A DNA stretch of 64,000 bases from Paenarthrobacter aurescens (GTDB lineage: Bacteria; Actinomycetota; Actinomycetes; Actinomycetales; Micrococcaceae): positions 1,922,001-1,986,000 of the forward strand of contig NZ_CP157456.1 of NCBI RefSeq assembly GCF_041549525.1, written 5' to 3'. The notes beneath the pieces were generated by a model, which made no database searches, was not told the DNA's origin, and worked only from the letters and a program-made list of their open reading frames with translations. Shown one piece after another: positions 44,533 to 52,576 of the stretch (positions within the stretch are counted from its first letter, which is position 1; each line of letters begins with the position of its first letter). The position numbers and the translations under genes are program-made.

Positions 44533-44570
44533 CTGGAGGGCGGCTAGCTGACGCGCCGGCCGCCCTCCAG
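44533..44570. terminator. Convergent terminator, perfect 12-bp stem
   Basis: CTGGAGGGCGGC (44533-44544) pairs with GCCGCCCTCCAG (44559-44570). It ends the fructan operon and overlaps the last codons of the aztA-like gene running from the other side. Confidence 0.65.
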
Positions 44571-45179
44571 TCTCACAACAACATCAGCGGCGTCAATTGC
44601 CTCGTCGTCGTGGCTGACGCAGGCCACTGCAGCACCGCGCGCTGCTTCTGCTGCGAGCATGGCCCGTGTGCGCTGACGGCTTTCGGCGTCCAGGCCCGCC
44701 GCTGGTTCATCGAGCAGGAAAATCCGGGCACGGCGGGCTATTCCCTGAGCAAGCAGTGCACGCTGCCGTTGGCCGCCGGAGAGCGCATTGAACGGTGAAG
44801 AGGCCAGTTCTGTGAGCTGAACCCGGGCCAGGGCCTCAGAAACGCCCGCTTTGCGCTCCGTTGCCGATCTTTTGCCCGCCCGGGCGCCACCCCACGTGCC
44901 CATGGTTACAACGTCGCGGACGGTAAGGGGCAGAGAGTCCGGAGAACTGAGGCGTTGGACAACCAGAGCTACATCGTCGTTGCGCTCCACCACCCCACGG
45001 TCAGCTTTGCGCACCCCGGCAAGAATCTCGATAAGTGTGGATTTGCCTGCTCCGTTAGGACCGGCAATTGCGGTGACTTTTCCCCATTCGAGATCCAGGT
45101 CCAGCCCCATAAGGGCAGGGCGGTCCCCGAAGCTGAAGTGAAGGTTGCGGGCGCGCAGGGCTGAATGAGAAGAGTTCAC
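44544..45179 (-). CDS. aztA: Zinc ABC transporter ATPase (AztA type)
   Basis: 211-aa ATPase of the metal-uptake ABC group. Walker A GPNGAGKST (about 39-47), signature LSGGQRQR, Walker B IFLLDEPAAGLD, H-loop VSHDDE. GTG 45179 is chosen: it is 5 nt after TAGAGT (-10) and 18 nt spacing leads to TTGAGA (-35) inside the Zur-like box, so the mRNA is probably leaderless. The open frame to 45239 would run through that box. Divergent from the permease gene, as in other actinobacterial azt loci. Confidence 0.88.
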   Translation of the reverse strand: MNSSHSALRARNLHFSFGDRPALMGLDLDLEWGKVTAIAGPNGAGKSTLIEILAGVRKADRGVVERNDDVALVVQRLSSPDSLPLTVRDVVTMGTWGGARAGKRSATERKAGVSEALARVQLTELASSPFNALSGGQRQRALLAQGIARRARIFLLDEPAAGLDAESRQRTRAMLAAEAARGAAVACVSHDDEAIDAADVVVRLEGGRRVS

Positions 45180-45184
45180 ACTCG

Positions 45185-45214
45185 ACTCTAACCCTTTTTG
45201 ATAATGAATCTCAA
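45185..45214. promoter_or_regulatory. Zur-like box in the aztA/aztB divergent promoter
   Basis: TGATAATGAATCTCA (45199-45213) is an imperfect 15-bp palindrome close to the actinobacterial Zur pattern TGAxAATGAxTxTCA. It overlaps the minus-strand -35 TTGAGA (45214-45209) of aztA, whose -10 TAGAGT is 45190-45185, and sits 20 bp before the aztB GTG. Binding should shut both directions under zinc-replete conditions. Confidence 0.7.
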
Positions 45215-45233
45215 TATGCTTTACAGTGGCTGA

Positions 45234-46124
45234 GTGCATTGGCTAACTGAACCGTTTACCGCAGACTTCGTCCTCCGGGCCCTCATTGGGGGAGCTTTCG
45301 TCGCGATCATCTGCGGTGTTGTAGGAACCTGGGTTGTCATTCGGGGCATGGCCTTTCTTGGCGAAGCCATAGGCCACGGAATGCTGCCCGGAGTAGCGCT
45401 GGCCACAGTCGCCGGAGCTCCTGCGATAGCCGGCGGAGCGGCGAGCGCCGTCGTCATGAGCGCCGCAATCAGCCTGCTTCAACGGCGCGGCCGGTTGTCA
45501 TATGACACCAGCATCGGCCTTCTTTTTGTCTCAATGTTGTCGCTCGGGGTCATCATCGTCTCCCACTCGCGCTCTTTCGCAACTGACGCAACAGCCATGC
45601 TGTTCGGTGACATCCTCGCCATGGACGAAAGTGACCTGCTGGGCCTGTCGCTGGCGGCTATTGCCACTGTGACCATTACCGCCGTTCTGCACAGAAGCTT
45701 TGTTGCCGCGGCCTTCGATACGCGTATTGCCCATACCTTGGGACTGCGTCCACACATTGCCCAGTTGGCGATGGTTGGGTTGGTAACCCTTGCAGTGGTC
45801 TCCTCCTATCAGGCGGTGGGCTCGCTCCTGGTGGTGGGGCTCCTGCTTGCCCCGGCAGTCGCTGCCGGACCATGGACCCGCAATATCCCGGCCCGCATGA
45901 TGGCCGCCGCAGCCGTGGGCATTATGGCCGTTGCCCTGGGCTTGCTGTTCTCCTGGTATGCCGGGACGGCCGCCGGTGCGTCCATCGCCATGGCCGCCAT
46001 TACCCTTGCGGCGTTATCCGGAGCTTTAGCGCGCCTGATGATGCGTCGCAGCAGGCTGGCCACCACTGTTTCCGGTCGGGAGCCCGCGCCCGTCCTTGTA
46101 TCCCTCACTGGAAAGTCATCATGA
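45234..46124 (+). CDS. aztB: Zinc ABC transporter permease (AztB type)
   Basis: 296-aa ABC-3 family metal permease with about eight TM segments. The conserved GTWVVIRGMAFLGEAIGHGMLPG (about 31-53) and SSYQAVGSLLVVGLLLAPAV (about 185-204) are diagnostic of ZnuB/AztB-like proteins. Starts with GTG 45234, very close to the presumed transcription start. Its stop overlaps the next gene by ATGA. Confidence 0.92.
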   Translation: MHWLTEPFTADFVLRALIGGAFVAIICGVVGTWVVIRGMAFLGEAIGHGMLPGVALATVAGAPAIAGGAASAVVMSAAISLLQRRGRLSYDTSIGLLFVSMLSLGVIIVSHSRSFATDATAMLFGDILAMDESDLLGLSLAAIATVTITAVLHRSFVAAAFDTRIAHTLGLRPHIAQLAMVGLVTLAVVSSYQAVGSLLVVGLLLAPAVAAGPWTRNIPARMMAAAAVGIMAVALGLLFSWYAGTAAGASIAMAAITLAALSGALARLMMRRSRLATTVSGREPAPVLVSLTGKSS

Positions 46125-47404
46125 ATCACCGCACAGAACCGGCCAGAAGCCGGACAGCCCCGGCGGCCCTGACCGCATTGGTCCTTCTCTTCCTTTCGGG
46201 GTGCGGCAGTCCGTCCGTCCCGCATGCTTCAGATTCCGGGGCGCCACAACCTGGGCCGAGCGAACCGGCGTCCACCGGCGACGGTCACGGGGCGATCACC
46301 GGAGGGGCTGAGGTGGCCGAACCGCAGCTGCACCTGGTGGGAATTGATGCTGAAGGGCAAACCTCCATGGTGGATCTTCTCAACGGGACACAGTCCCGGT
46401 TGGGCAAAGTAGAACCGCCGGTTCACGTCAGCACGGACGGGCGTTATGTCTTTGCAGCGGACAGCACCGGAGTGGAGATCCTGGACAGTGGTGCATGGAC
46501 GTGGGATCACGTGGACCATTTCCACTATTACCGGGCCGATCCCCGGAACGTTGGCAGGGTTGACGGTGGCGGCGCCGCCGCCATTGCCACGGGCATGTTG
46601 TCCACGGCGGGAAGAACAGGGATGTTCTTCCCCGCGTCCGGGGAGGCTGTACTTCTTGATAATGCGGCGCTCTCCGGCGGGACCATTTCCGAAACCCTTC
46701 GGATCCGGACCAAGCCACACGCCGGCCTCATTGCCCCGCTGGGCGAGGGGGCGGTGGTCACCGAACCCAATGACACGTCAACCGCCGCCGGCTTGCGCGC
46801 CGTTGATGCCAAGGGTAACGAGCTGGCCACCACCGAATGCCCATCGGCCGCAGGAACCATCACCACCAGGGTGGGGTTGGTCATCGGTTGCTCGGACGGA
46901 GCGGTGATTGCAACCATGGACGGGACAACGCCGGTCTTCGAACGGGTTCCCTACCCAACGGGAGCCGCCGCCCCGGCCACTTCGTTCAACGGACGCAAAG
47001 GCAGGCCTGTTGTTGCCGGCCTGGGTCCCGATTCCGGTGTCTGGCTTCTGAACACCCGCCAGCGCACCTGGGAATGGTTGCCCACCACCACACCTGTCAT
47101 AACTGCGGCCACCGCCGACGACGTCAATCACCACGTGGTGGTCATCGGCACCGACGGCACGGTGCAGGTTTATGACGGATCAACCAAAAAACTGATCTCC
47201 AGTACAGCACCGCTGGTTACCGCATCACTGGCCGACCCGGCCTACGCCGGTAAAATCCAGCTCACCGTGGACTCCCAGCGTGCCTACATCAACGCGCCGG
47301 CCGAAGGTGTGGTCTACGAGATTGACTACGCTGATGATGCCCGGGTTGCACGAACCCTTGAACTGCCCACCAAGCCGGTTCATGTTGCGGAGACGGGCCG
47401 ATGA
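46121..47404 (+). CDS. aztD: AztD-like zinc-binding beta-propeller lipoprotein (first copy, with His-rich motif)
   Basis: 427-aa predicted lipoprotein: lipobox LSGC with Cys28, a Pro/Ser-rich linker, then a repeated beta-propeller-like body (VSTDGRYVFAADSTGVEILD and similar). WDHVDHFHYYRADP (129-141) clusters His130, His133 and His135 and, with the early GDGHG, could bind zinc. This matches the AztD group of extracytoplasmic zinc chaperones that pass metal to AztC. ATGA overlaps on both sides couple it to aztB and aztC. It is one of two AztD-type genes here. Confidence 0.82.
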   Translation: MNHRTEPARSRTAPAALTALVLLFLSGCGSPSVPHASDSGAPQPGPSEPASTGDGHGAITGGAEVAEPQLHLVGIDAEGQTSMVDLLNGTQSRLGKVEPPVHVSTDGRYVFAADSTGVEILDSGAWTWDHVDHFHYYRADPRNVGRVDGGGAAAIATGMLSTAGRTGMFFPASGEAVLLDNAALSGGTISETLRIRTKPHAGLIAPLGEGAVVTEPNDTSTAAGLRAVDAKGNELATTECPSAAGTITTRVGLVIGCSDGAVIATMDGTTPVFERVPYPTGAAAPATSFNGRKGRPVVAGLGPDSGVWLLNTRQRTWEWLPTTTPVITAATADDVNHHVVVIGTDGTVQVYDGSTKKLISSTAPLVTASLADPAYAGKIQLTVDSQRAYINAPAEGVVYEIDYADDARVARTLELPTKPVHVAETGR

Positions 47405-48312
47405 GGCGCACGGGCATACTCGCCGTCCTCTTGGCGCTGGGGCTGGGAATGTCCGGGTGCTCCCAGCCTGGGACGCCGGAGAAACCGCAGGTAGTGGTCA
47501 CCACCAACATCCTGGGAGACGTCACCAAGGAAGTCCTCGGCGACCAAGTTGACGTTACTACCCTGATGCAGCCCAATGCTGACCCGCACTCCTTCGAGAT
47601 ATCCGCACAGCAAGCTGCCCTCATGGGAAGTGCAGACCTGGTGGTTTCCAACGGACTCGGCCTGGAGGAAGGGCTGCAGCAACACCTGGACCGGGCCGGG
47701 AAAGCCGGGGCGCCAGTGCTTGCGGCAGGCGAGGTGATCGCCGTCGTGCCTTACAGCTCCGGGGACGCCGAAGGGGCGCCCGATCCGCATTTCTGGACAG
47801 ATCCCGCCGCGATGATTGACGTCGTTGACGCAGTGGAAGCCGCCGGGCGCGATATTGAAGGCATAGACCCCAAACGGCTTGCTTCCAGTGCCGCAGCCTA
47901 CCGGGACAAACTCCATCAACTGGACTCCGAAATGACCGGAGCCTTTGCCGGCATCCCCAAAGAACGCCGCGCTTTGGTCACAAACCACCACGTTTTTGGC
48001 TACCTCGCCAAACGCTTCGATTTCCAGGTGGTTGGTGCGATCATCCCCGGCGGAACCACGTTGGCGGCACCCAGTGCAGCTGACCTGCGCCAACTCAGCG
48101 AGTCCATCCGTGGCGCCGGAGTCCGCACCATCTTTGCGGACTCGTCCCAACCGGACCGGCTGGTGCAAGTGCTGGCCAGTGAAGCCGGCGTCAACGTTGA
48201 GGTAGCACAGCTCTTCACGGAATCGTTGACAGGACCCGACGGCGGCGCACCCACCTATCTGGACATGATGCGGGCAAACACTGAGCGGATTGTCACCGGG
48301 CTCGCACCCTAA
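47401..48312 (+). CDS. aztC: Zinc-binding lipoprotein (AztC type) of ABC transporter
   Basis: 303-aa cluster A-I metal-binding protein with lipobox MSGC (Cys20). Predicted ligands are His63 (ADPHSFE), His130 (DPHFWTD), His196 or His197 (TNHHVFG) and Asp247 (FADSSQ), the three-His-one-Asp zinc site. It lacks the long His-rich loop of ZnuA, as expected for AztC, which relies on AztD for loading. It receives metal outside the membrane and feeds AztB. Confidence 0.92.
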   Translation: MRRTGILAVLLALGLGMSGCSQPGTPEKPQVVVTTNILGDVTKEVLGDQVDVTTLMQPNADPHSFEISAQQAALMGSADLVVSNGLGLEEGLQQHLDRAGKAGAPVLAAGEVIAVVPYSSGDAEGAPDPHFWTDPAAMIDVVDAVEAAGRDIEGIDPKRLASSAAAYRDKLHQLDSEMTGAFAGIPKERRALVTNHHVFGYLAKRFDFQVVGAIIPGGTTLAAPSAADLRQLSESIRGAGVRTIFADSSQPDRLVQVLASEAGVNVEVAQLFTESLTGPDGGAPTYLDMMRANTERIVTGLAP

Positions 48313-48361
48313 AAACCTTCAACCGCACTCCAAACAACACAACAGAATGAGGAACCCTTAC

Positions 48362-49591
48362 ATGCTCCGCCAAAGAAGCACCCGCCTGGGTGGCATTGCA
48401 GTGATTGCCGGAATGACCCTCCTGGCTTCCGCCTGCGCCAACAGCACCCCCGGCAACGCCCCCGCCGCCGGCACATCTGAAAGCCCCGGCACATCCGCCG
48501 CGGACTCCGCCCAGGCCCACGGGCGTGTCGCAATCTCTTACCCGGGAGGCATCAGTGTCCTGGACAGTAAGACATTGCAGGTGGTCAGCAAATTCGACTC
48601 GGAGGACTTCACCAGGCTGAACGCCGCAGGGGATGGCCGCCACGTCTTCGTCACCACCAAGGCAGGCTTCCAGTTGCTGGACACCGTTGAACCGAAGCTC
48701 ACAGATCTTAGGGTGGATGCAACGGCGGCAGGCCACGTAGTAAGGCACGCCGGAAACACGGTCCTGTTCGATGACGGTACGGGAACCACCACCATCCTCA
48801 AGACCGGGGACCTCGCCAAGGCAGGGGATACTTTGCCCGAAGCACAAACGTACAAGGCCGATTCAGCCCACCACGGCGTGTCCATTGTGCTCGAAGACGG
48901 CAAGCTCCTGACCACCCTCGGGGACAAGACCTCACGCAGCGGAGCACAGGCGCTCGAATCCCACGGCGACCACTGGGACACAGTGGCAGAGAGCAAAGAA
49001 TGCCCCGGCATCCACGGCGAGGGAACTGCCATGGACGAGGCCGTGATCTTCGGTTGCGAGGACGGTGCCCTCCTCTACCACCACGGCAAGTTCGAGAAAT
49101 TCACGGCACCTGACAAGTACGGCCGGATGGGCAACGCTTTCGTCTCCGGCACCAGCCCCATTGTTGTGGGCGACTACAAGACTGATCCGGACGCTGAAGG
49201 CTACCTCCTGAACTCGGTGGCGTTGATCGACACCGAAAAACACACCTTCAACGTGGTCAAGCTTCCCGAAACCGTTCAGTACACCTTCCGGGATGTGGTC
49301 CGGGGCCCCGGCGACCTGGCCTACATCCTCTCCACGGACGGCTCAATCCATGTGCTGGATCCCAAAGACGGCAAAATCATCAACGAATTCCCCGTCATCA
49401 AGGCCTGGGAAGGCCCAGCCGACTGGCAGGACGCCCACCCGGCGATCGTAGCCAACGGAAACATCGCCTATGTCACCGAACCGTCAACAAGCACCGTGCA
49501 TTCGGTGGATCTGACCACCGGCAAGGTCACTGCCTCATCACAGCTGGACGTCGTGCCCAATGAAATCGCCATCACCCTCGGAACGCACTGA
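48362..49591 (+). CDS. aztD: AztD-family zinc metallochaperone (second copy)
   Basis: 409-aa lipoprotein (lipobox LASAC, Cys25) with a propeller-like repeat body. Histidine pairs at SAHHGVS, SHGDHWDT, GIHGEG and LYHHGKF are spread through the sequence, and the ending with GNIAYVTEPSTSTVHSVDL is typical of AztD. ATG 48362 has GAGG 9 nt upstream; an ATG at 48347 is an alternative. It is paralogous in plan to 46121-47404 but lacks the tight HVDHFH cluster. Last gene of the unit, closed by a strong hairpin. Confidence 0.88.
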   Translation: MLRQRSTRLGGIAVIAGMTLLASACANSTPGNAPAAGTSESPGTSAADSAQAHGRVAISYPGGISVLDSKTLQVVSKFDSEDFTRLNAAGDGRHVFVTTKAGFQLLDTVEPKLTDLRVDATAAGHVVRHAGNTVLFDDGTGTTTILKTGDLAKAGDTLPEAQTYKADSAHHGVSIVLEDGKLLTTLGDKTSRSGAQALESHGDHWDTVAESKECPGIHGEGTAMDEAVIFGCEDGALLYHHGKFEKFTAPDKYGRMGNAFVSGTSPIVVGDYKTDPDAEGYLLNSVALIDTEKHTFNVVKLPETVQYTFRDVVRGPGDLAYILSTDGSIHVLDPKDGKIINEFPVIKAWEGPADWQDAHPAIVANGNIAYVTEPSTSTVHSVDLTTGKVTASSQLDVVPNEIAITLGTH

Positions 49592-49607
49592 CGCTTACTT
49601 GTGAAAA

Positions 49608-49645
49608 CCAAGGGCAGGACCACTGATAAGTGGTCCTGCCCTTGG
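49608..49645 (+). terminator. Perfect 17-bp stem terminator with GATA loop
   Basis: CCAAGGGCAGGACCACT (49608-49624) pairs perfectly with 49629-49645 around GATA. It lies 17 nt after the azt operon stop and is the strongest terminator-like structure in the window. Confidence 0.8.
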
Positions 49646-49646
49646 T

Positions 49647-49719
49647 GCGTTGGGTCACGTTCCAGCGCCCGTAGCTCGGGCTGCCTGTTGCGATGGTGTG
49701 CTGGAACGGACCCCAACGC
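49647..49719. repeat. Nested inverted repeat next to the azt terminator
   Basis: GCGTTGGG...CGTTCCAGC (49647-49666) pairs with GCTGGAACG...CCCAACGC (49700-49719), 17 of 20 positions. Inside it GCCCG-TAGCT-CGGGC (49667-49681) forms a second hairpin. It begins two bases after the terminator and precedes the convergent transporter stop; it may be a second terminator or a small repeat element. Confidence 0.6.
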
Positions 49720-49758
49720 GTACCGAACCTGATCTTCGGCGTTTGAATTGGCTCCGGG

Positions 49759-51204
49759 CTACATAATGCCTGTGGGTACAAGCAAGGCCCAGGCCAAGGC
49801 CGGTGCCACCAGAACAACTCCGCCGGCGTACATCATCAGTTCCTTGTAGACGCGCTGCCGGTCGTCCTCGCGGGCATTGGCTACCACCAGGGCGCCGTCG
49901 GTGGAGAAGGGGGATACGTCCACAACAGTCGCGGCGATCGCCAGTGCTGCCACGGTTCCCGAGGCACTCAGCGAGCTGGTTGCCAGCAAAGGACCGGCCA
50001 GGGGAATGAACGCGGTCAGAAGCGCGGTGGATGAGGCGAAGGCCGAACCGACGCCAATGACATAACAGAGCACCAAAGCAATAAGGAGCGGCGCTCCGAG
50101 TGCAAGGGCTTGTTCGGCGAGGGTATCGATCACACCCACGTGTTGCAGGAGGGAAACGTAGGTGATCATTCCGGCGACGAGCAGCACAGTGGACCAGGAA
50201 ACGCCGCCGATGAAGGTCTGGTGCTCCTTGATGTTGACCAGCGCCAGAAGGAGTCCGGCTGAGAGGGCAACAAAGCCGATTGGCATGTGGAAGCCCAGGG
50301 CGCAGACGAGCATGGCCACGATGAGTCCCAACGTGAGGATCTGCTGGCCGCGTGGCCGGGTGGCGCGTGCCTCGAGGTCGGCGTGCTGCCCGGCGGCGCC
50401 GTCGCGAAGTTTGCCCAACAGTGCAAACAGCACCACGGTGAGGATTGAGAGGATGAGGTTCAGGGCGAAGCTCGCTCCGAAGAGTGCGCCTTGGGAGATC
50501 GGAAAACCGTTCTTGACGGCGATGTCGTGCACCAGAACGCCGGCTACGGAAAGCGGGGAGAAGCCTCCGGCATGGGCACCGTTGATAATGAATGCGCCCA
50601 TGAGAACGGGGTGGATGCGTGACTCGTAGGCCAACCCGATTGCGGCCGGTGCCAGCAGCGCCACAGCGGCGGGGGAGAAGGTGCCCAGGGCGGTAAGTGA
50701 TGCGGCCAGAAGGAAAAACACCCACGGCAGGAGCAGCGTTTTACCGCGAACAAGCCGAACGCAGTTTTGGACGATGATCTCAATGGTCCCGTTCCTCTGG
50801 GCCATGCTGAAGAAATACGTAACGCCGATGATGGTGATCACGATGTTGGCGGGGAAGTCGGCCAGGATTTCCTTGTCGGTCATACCGAGCATGAAGTAGC
50901 CCACGCCGAAGGAAGCTACGAGACCCATAACACCGATGTTCAACGGCCATTTGGTGGCCACGACGAACATCACCACCAGGATTACCAGGGGAATGATCTG
51001 GGTGGCTGTCATGGTCGGCTCCGATTCAGGGGTGGCCGCCGGGTTGAAGATGGCACCCCCGAACAGGATGGCAGCCAGACCCAGGATGACAGAAGCGGCA
51101 ACCGTTATCAGCAGGATACGGCGGCGGTTGGCGGGACGCTGGGAACGTTCTTCCCGGATGTCGCTCTCAGCCTCGGGAGCTGGTGTGGAAATTGTCTTGG
51201 CCAT
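49759..51204 (-). CDS. Dicarboxylate carrier (MatC-N/SLC13-like permease)
   Basis: 481-aa membrane protein with about 12 hydrophobic segments after a charged N-terminus. The duplicated hairpin-type segments (LLAPAAIGLAYESRIHPVLM, GSAFASSTALLTAFIPLAGP) fit the MatC N-terminal/ion transporter superfamily that moves malonate, C4-dicarboxylates or related acids. It follows the PrpF-family gene by 12 nt, so the pair likely imports and isomerises an unsaturated carboxylic acid. Confidence 0.85.
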   Translation of the reverse strand: MAKTISTPAPEAESDIREERSQRPANRRRILLITVAASVILGLAAILFGGAIFNPAATPESEPTMTATQIIPLVILVVMFVVATKWPLNIGVMGLVASFGVGYFMLGMTDKEILADFPANIVITIIGVTYFFSMAQRNGTIEIIVQNCVRLVRGKTLLLPWVFFLLAASLTALGTFSPAAVALLAPAAIGLAYESRIHPVLMGAFIINGAHAGGFSPLSVAGVLVHDIAVKNGFPISQGALFGASFALNLILSILTVVLFALLGKLRDGAAGQHADLEARATRPRGQQILTLGLIVAMLVCALGFHMPIGFVALSAGLLLALVNIKEHQTFIGGVSWSTVLLVAGMITYVSLLQHVGVIDTLAEQALALGAPLLIALVLCYVIGVGSAFASSTALLTAFIPLAGPLLATSSLSASGTVAALAIAATVVDVSPFSTDGALVVANAREDDRQRVYKELMMYAGGVVLVAPALAWALLVPTGIM

Positions 51205-51216
51205 GGTGGTTTCTCC

Positions 51217-52335
51217 TCATTGAGTGGCTGTTGCTAGCGAGGCTTCGACGACGTTGCCGAGAGTCTCCGGGAGGTAAATGATGCTGGTGGCAATGGTGCG
51301 GGCTGTCCGGTCAACGCCCACCAGCAGTGACCCGTCTTGTTCCTCGCTCCAGGTTTCCAGGACGCCGGCAGGCGTCCTGAGCTTGAGAACTGATTCCTCT
51401 GTAGTGCCGGTGATGGCGTTCAGCACTGTGCCCGGTGTGCGGGCCGCGAGCGTCAGGGCGATGCTTCCGGTGATGGCCAGGGCAGGGTGAGGTTTGCCCA
51501 TGGAGAGCATCATGACGTTGACGTCACCAACGTCCTCGGGCCCTTCAGGAGAGCCGACGATGGCAAGTTTGGGAACAGCCCGCGCTGCCTCGGCAGGAGT
51601 GGCCGCCATGCCCATCAGTACCGCTGCCTGGCGGCGAATTTGCTCCAAGGTGTCCAGTTGCAGTTCGACGCCGGCCTTCCAGGCCTCGTAACGGGCCGTG
51701 TCCAGTCCAAGTTCCTCGGCACGGACCATAACCACAGGTGCCCCGGCGTCCACCATGGATACCGTCCAGCGGGTTCCGCCGGCATGGATTGTGTCAATCT
51801 CAGAGCCGGTGGGAAGCATCTTTCCGGTGGTTTTGCCCGCGGGATTTTCAAAGCCGAGGCCCACCCGGTAACCGGGAAAAACGACGCCGGGCATTTGCGC
51901 GTCCGGGACAATCGGCAGTGCGCCGGCAGGAGTTGAAACCCGCTGAATAATGACCTGGCCTGTGTTGGTATTTCGGGTGACGATCCTCGTGGAGTCTCCG
52001 TCGGGCACCACCCACCCCTTTTCGATGGCGTAGAGACCAACTACCGCCGAGCAGTTCCCGCAGTTGCTGCCCCAGTCAACAGAAGCTTCTTCGATGCCCA
52101 CTTGGGCGAAAGTGAAGTCAACATCCACTTCCTGGTCCGCCGGCCGGCTGAGAATCATTGCCTTGCTGGTGGTGGACGTAGCCCCGCCTACTCCATCGAT
52201 CTGCCGTGAATCCGGACTTCCGAAGAGTCGGGGCAGGAGGTCATCAAGGCTGGCGTTCGCCTGGTCCAGGTGTTCTGTTTCAAAAACCCAGCACTTGCTG
52301 GTGCCTCCACGCATCCATTCGGCTTCGATCTTCAT
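51217..52335 (-). CDS. PrpF-family isomerase (aconitate/oxalomesaconate isomerase-like)
   Basis: 372-aa PrpF protein (diaminopimelate-epimerase-like fold). Relatives isomerise 2-methyl-trans-aconitate, 4-oxalomesaconate or methylitaconate by moving a double bond. Signature RGGTSK at residues 8-13, GSNCGNCS with a pair of cysteines near 108-115, and GATSTTSKAMIL near 50-62 are present. No prpB, prpC or prpD is nearby, so propionate metabolism is not supported. ATG 52335 follows GGGA by 5 nt; the longer frame to 52416 crosses the regulator gap. First gene of a two-gene unit with the carrier. Confidence 0.9.
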   Translation of the reverse strand: MKIEAEWMRGGTSKCWVFETEHLDQANASLDDLLPRLFGSPDSRQIDGVGGATSTTSKAMILSRPADQEVDVDFTFAQVGIEEASVDWGSNCGNCSAVVGLYAIEKGWVVPDGDSTRIVTRNTNTGQVIIQRVSTPAGALPIVPDAQMPGVVFPGYRVGLGFENPAGKTTGKMLPTGSEIDTIHAGGTRWTVSMVDAGAPVVMVRAEELGLDTARYEAWKAGVELQLDTLEQIRRQAAVLMGMAATPAEAARAVPKLAIVGSPEGPEDVGDVNVMMLSMGKPHPALAITGSIALTLAARTPGTVLNAITGTTEESVLKLRTPAGVLETWSEEQDGSLLVGVDRTARTIATSIIYLPETLGNVVEASLATATQ

Positions 52336-52529
52336 GGTGTTCCCTGCCTGCCTCTCGTGGCGTCCTGCACATTTATTGCCTGTTACGAGGATGATCGGGA
52401 TCACAAATGAAGACAATCTTGGATAAATAAGGGGGGCTGTAGGAATACTTCATTCATTGTGCCAACGGTGAGAGGAGGGTCCCTAAATCGAGAGCTGCGC
52501 TGTTTGGGTCAACCAGTGGGGCGCCTGTT

Positions 52530-52545
52530 TATGCATGAGTGCATA
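52530..52545. promoter_or_regulatory. Palindrome in the prpF-lysR gap
   Basis: TATGCA-TGAG-TGCATA is a perfect inverted repeat, with the T-N-A symmetry of LysR boxes, 31 bp before the LysR gene and about 200 bp upstream of the divergent prpF-type gene. Candidate autoregulatory site. The rest of the 241-bp gap is unremarkable. Confidence 0.5.
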
Positions 52546-52576
52546 GAATGAACTAAAGAAGCAGAAGGGTAAAGTA

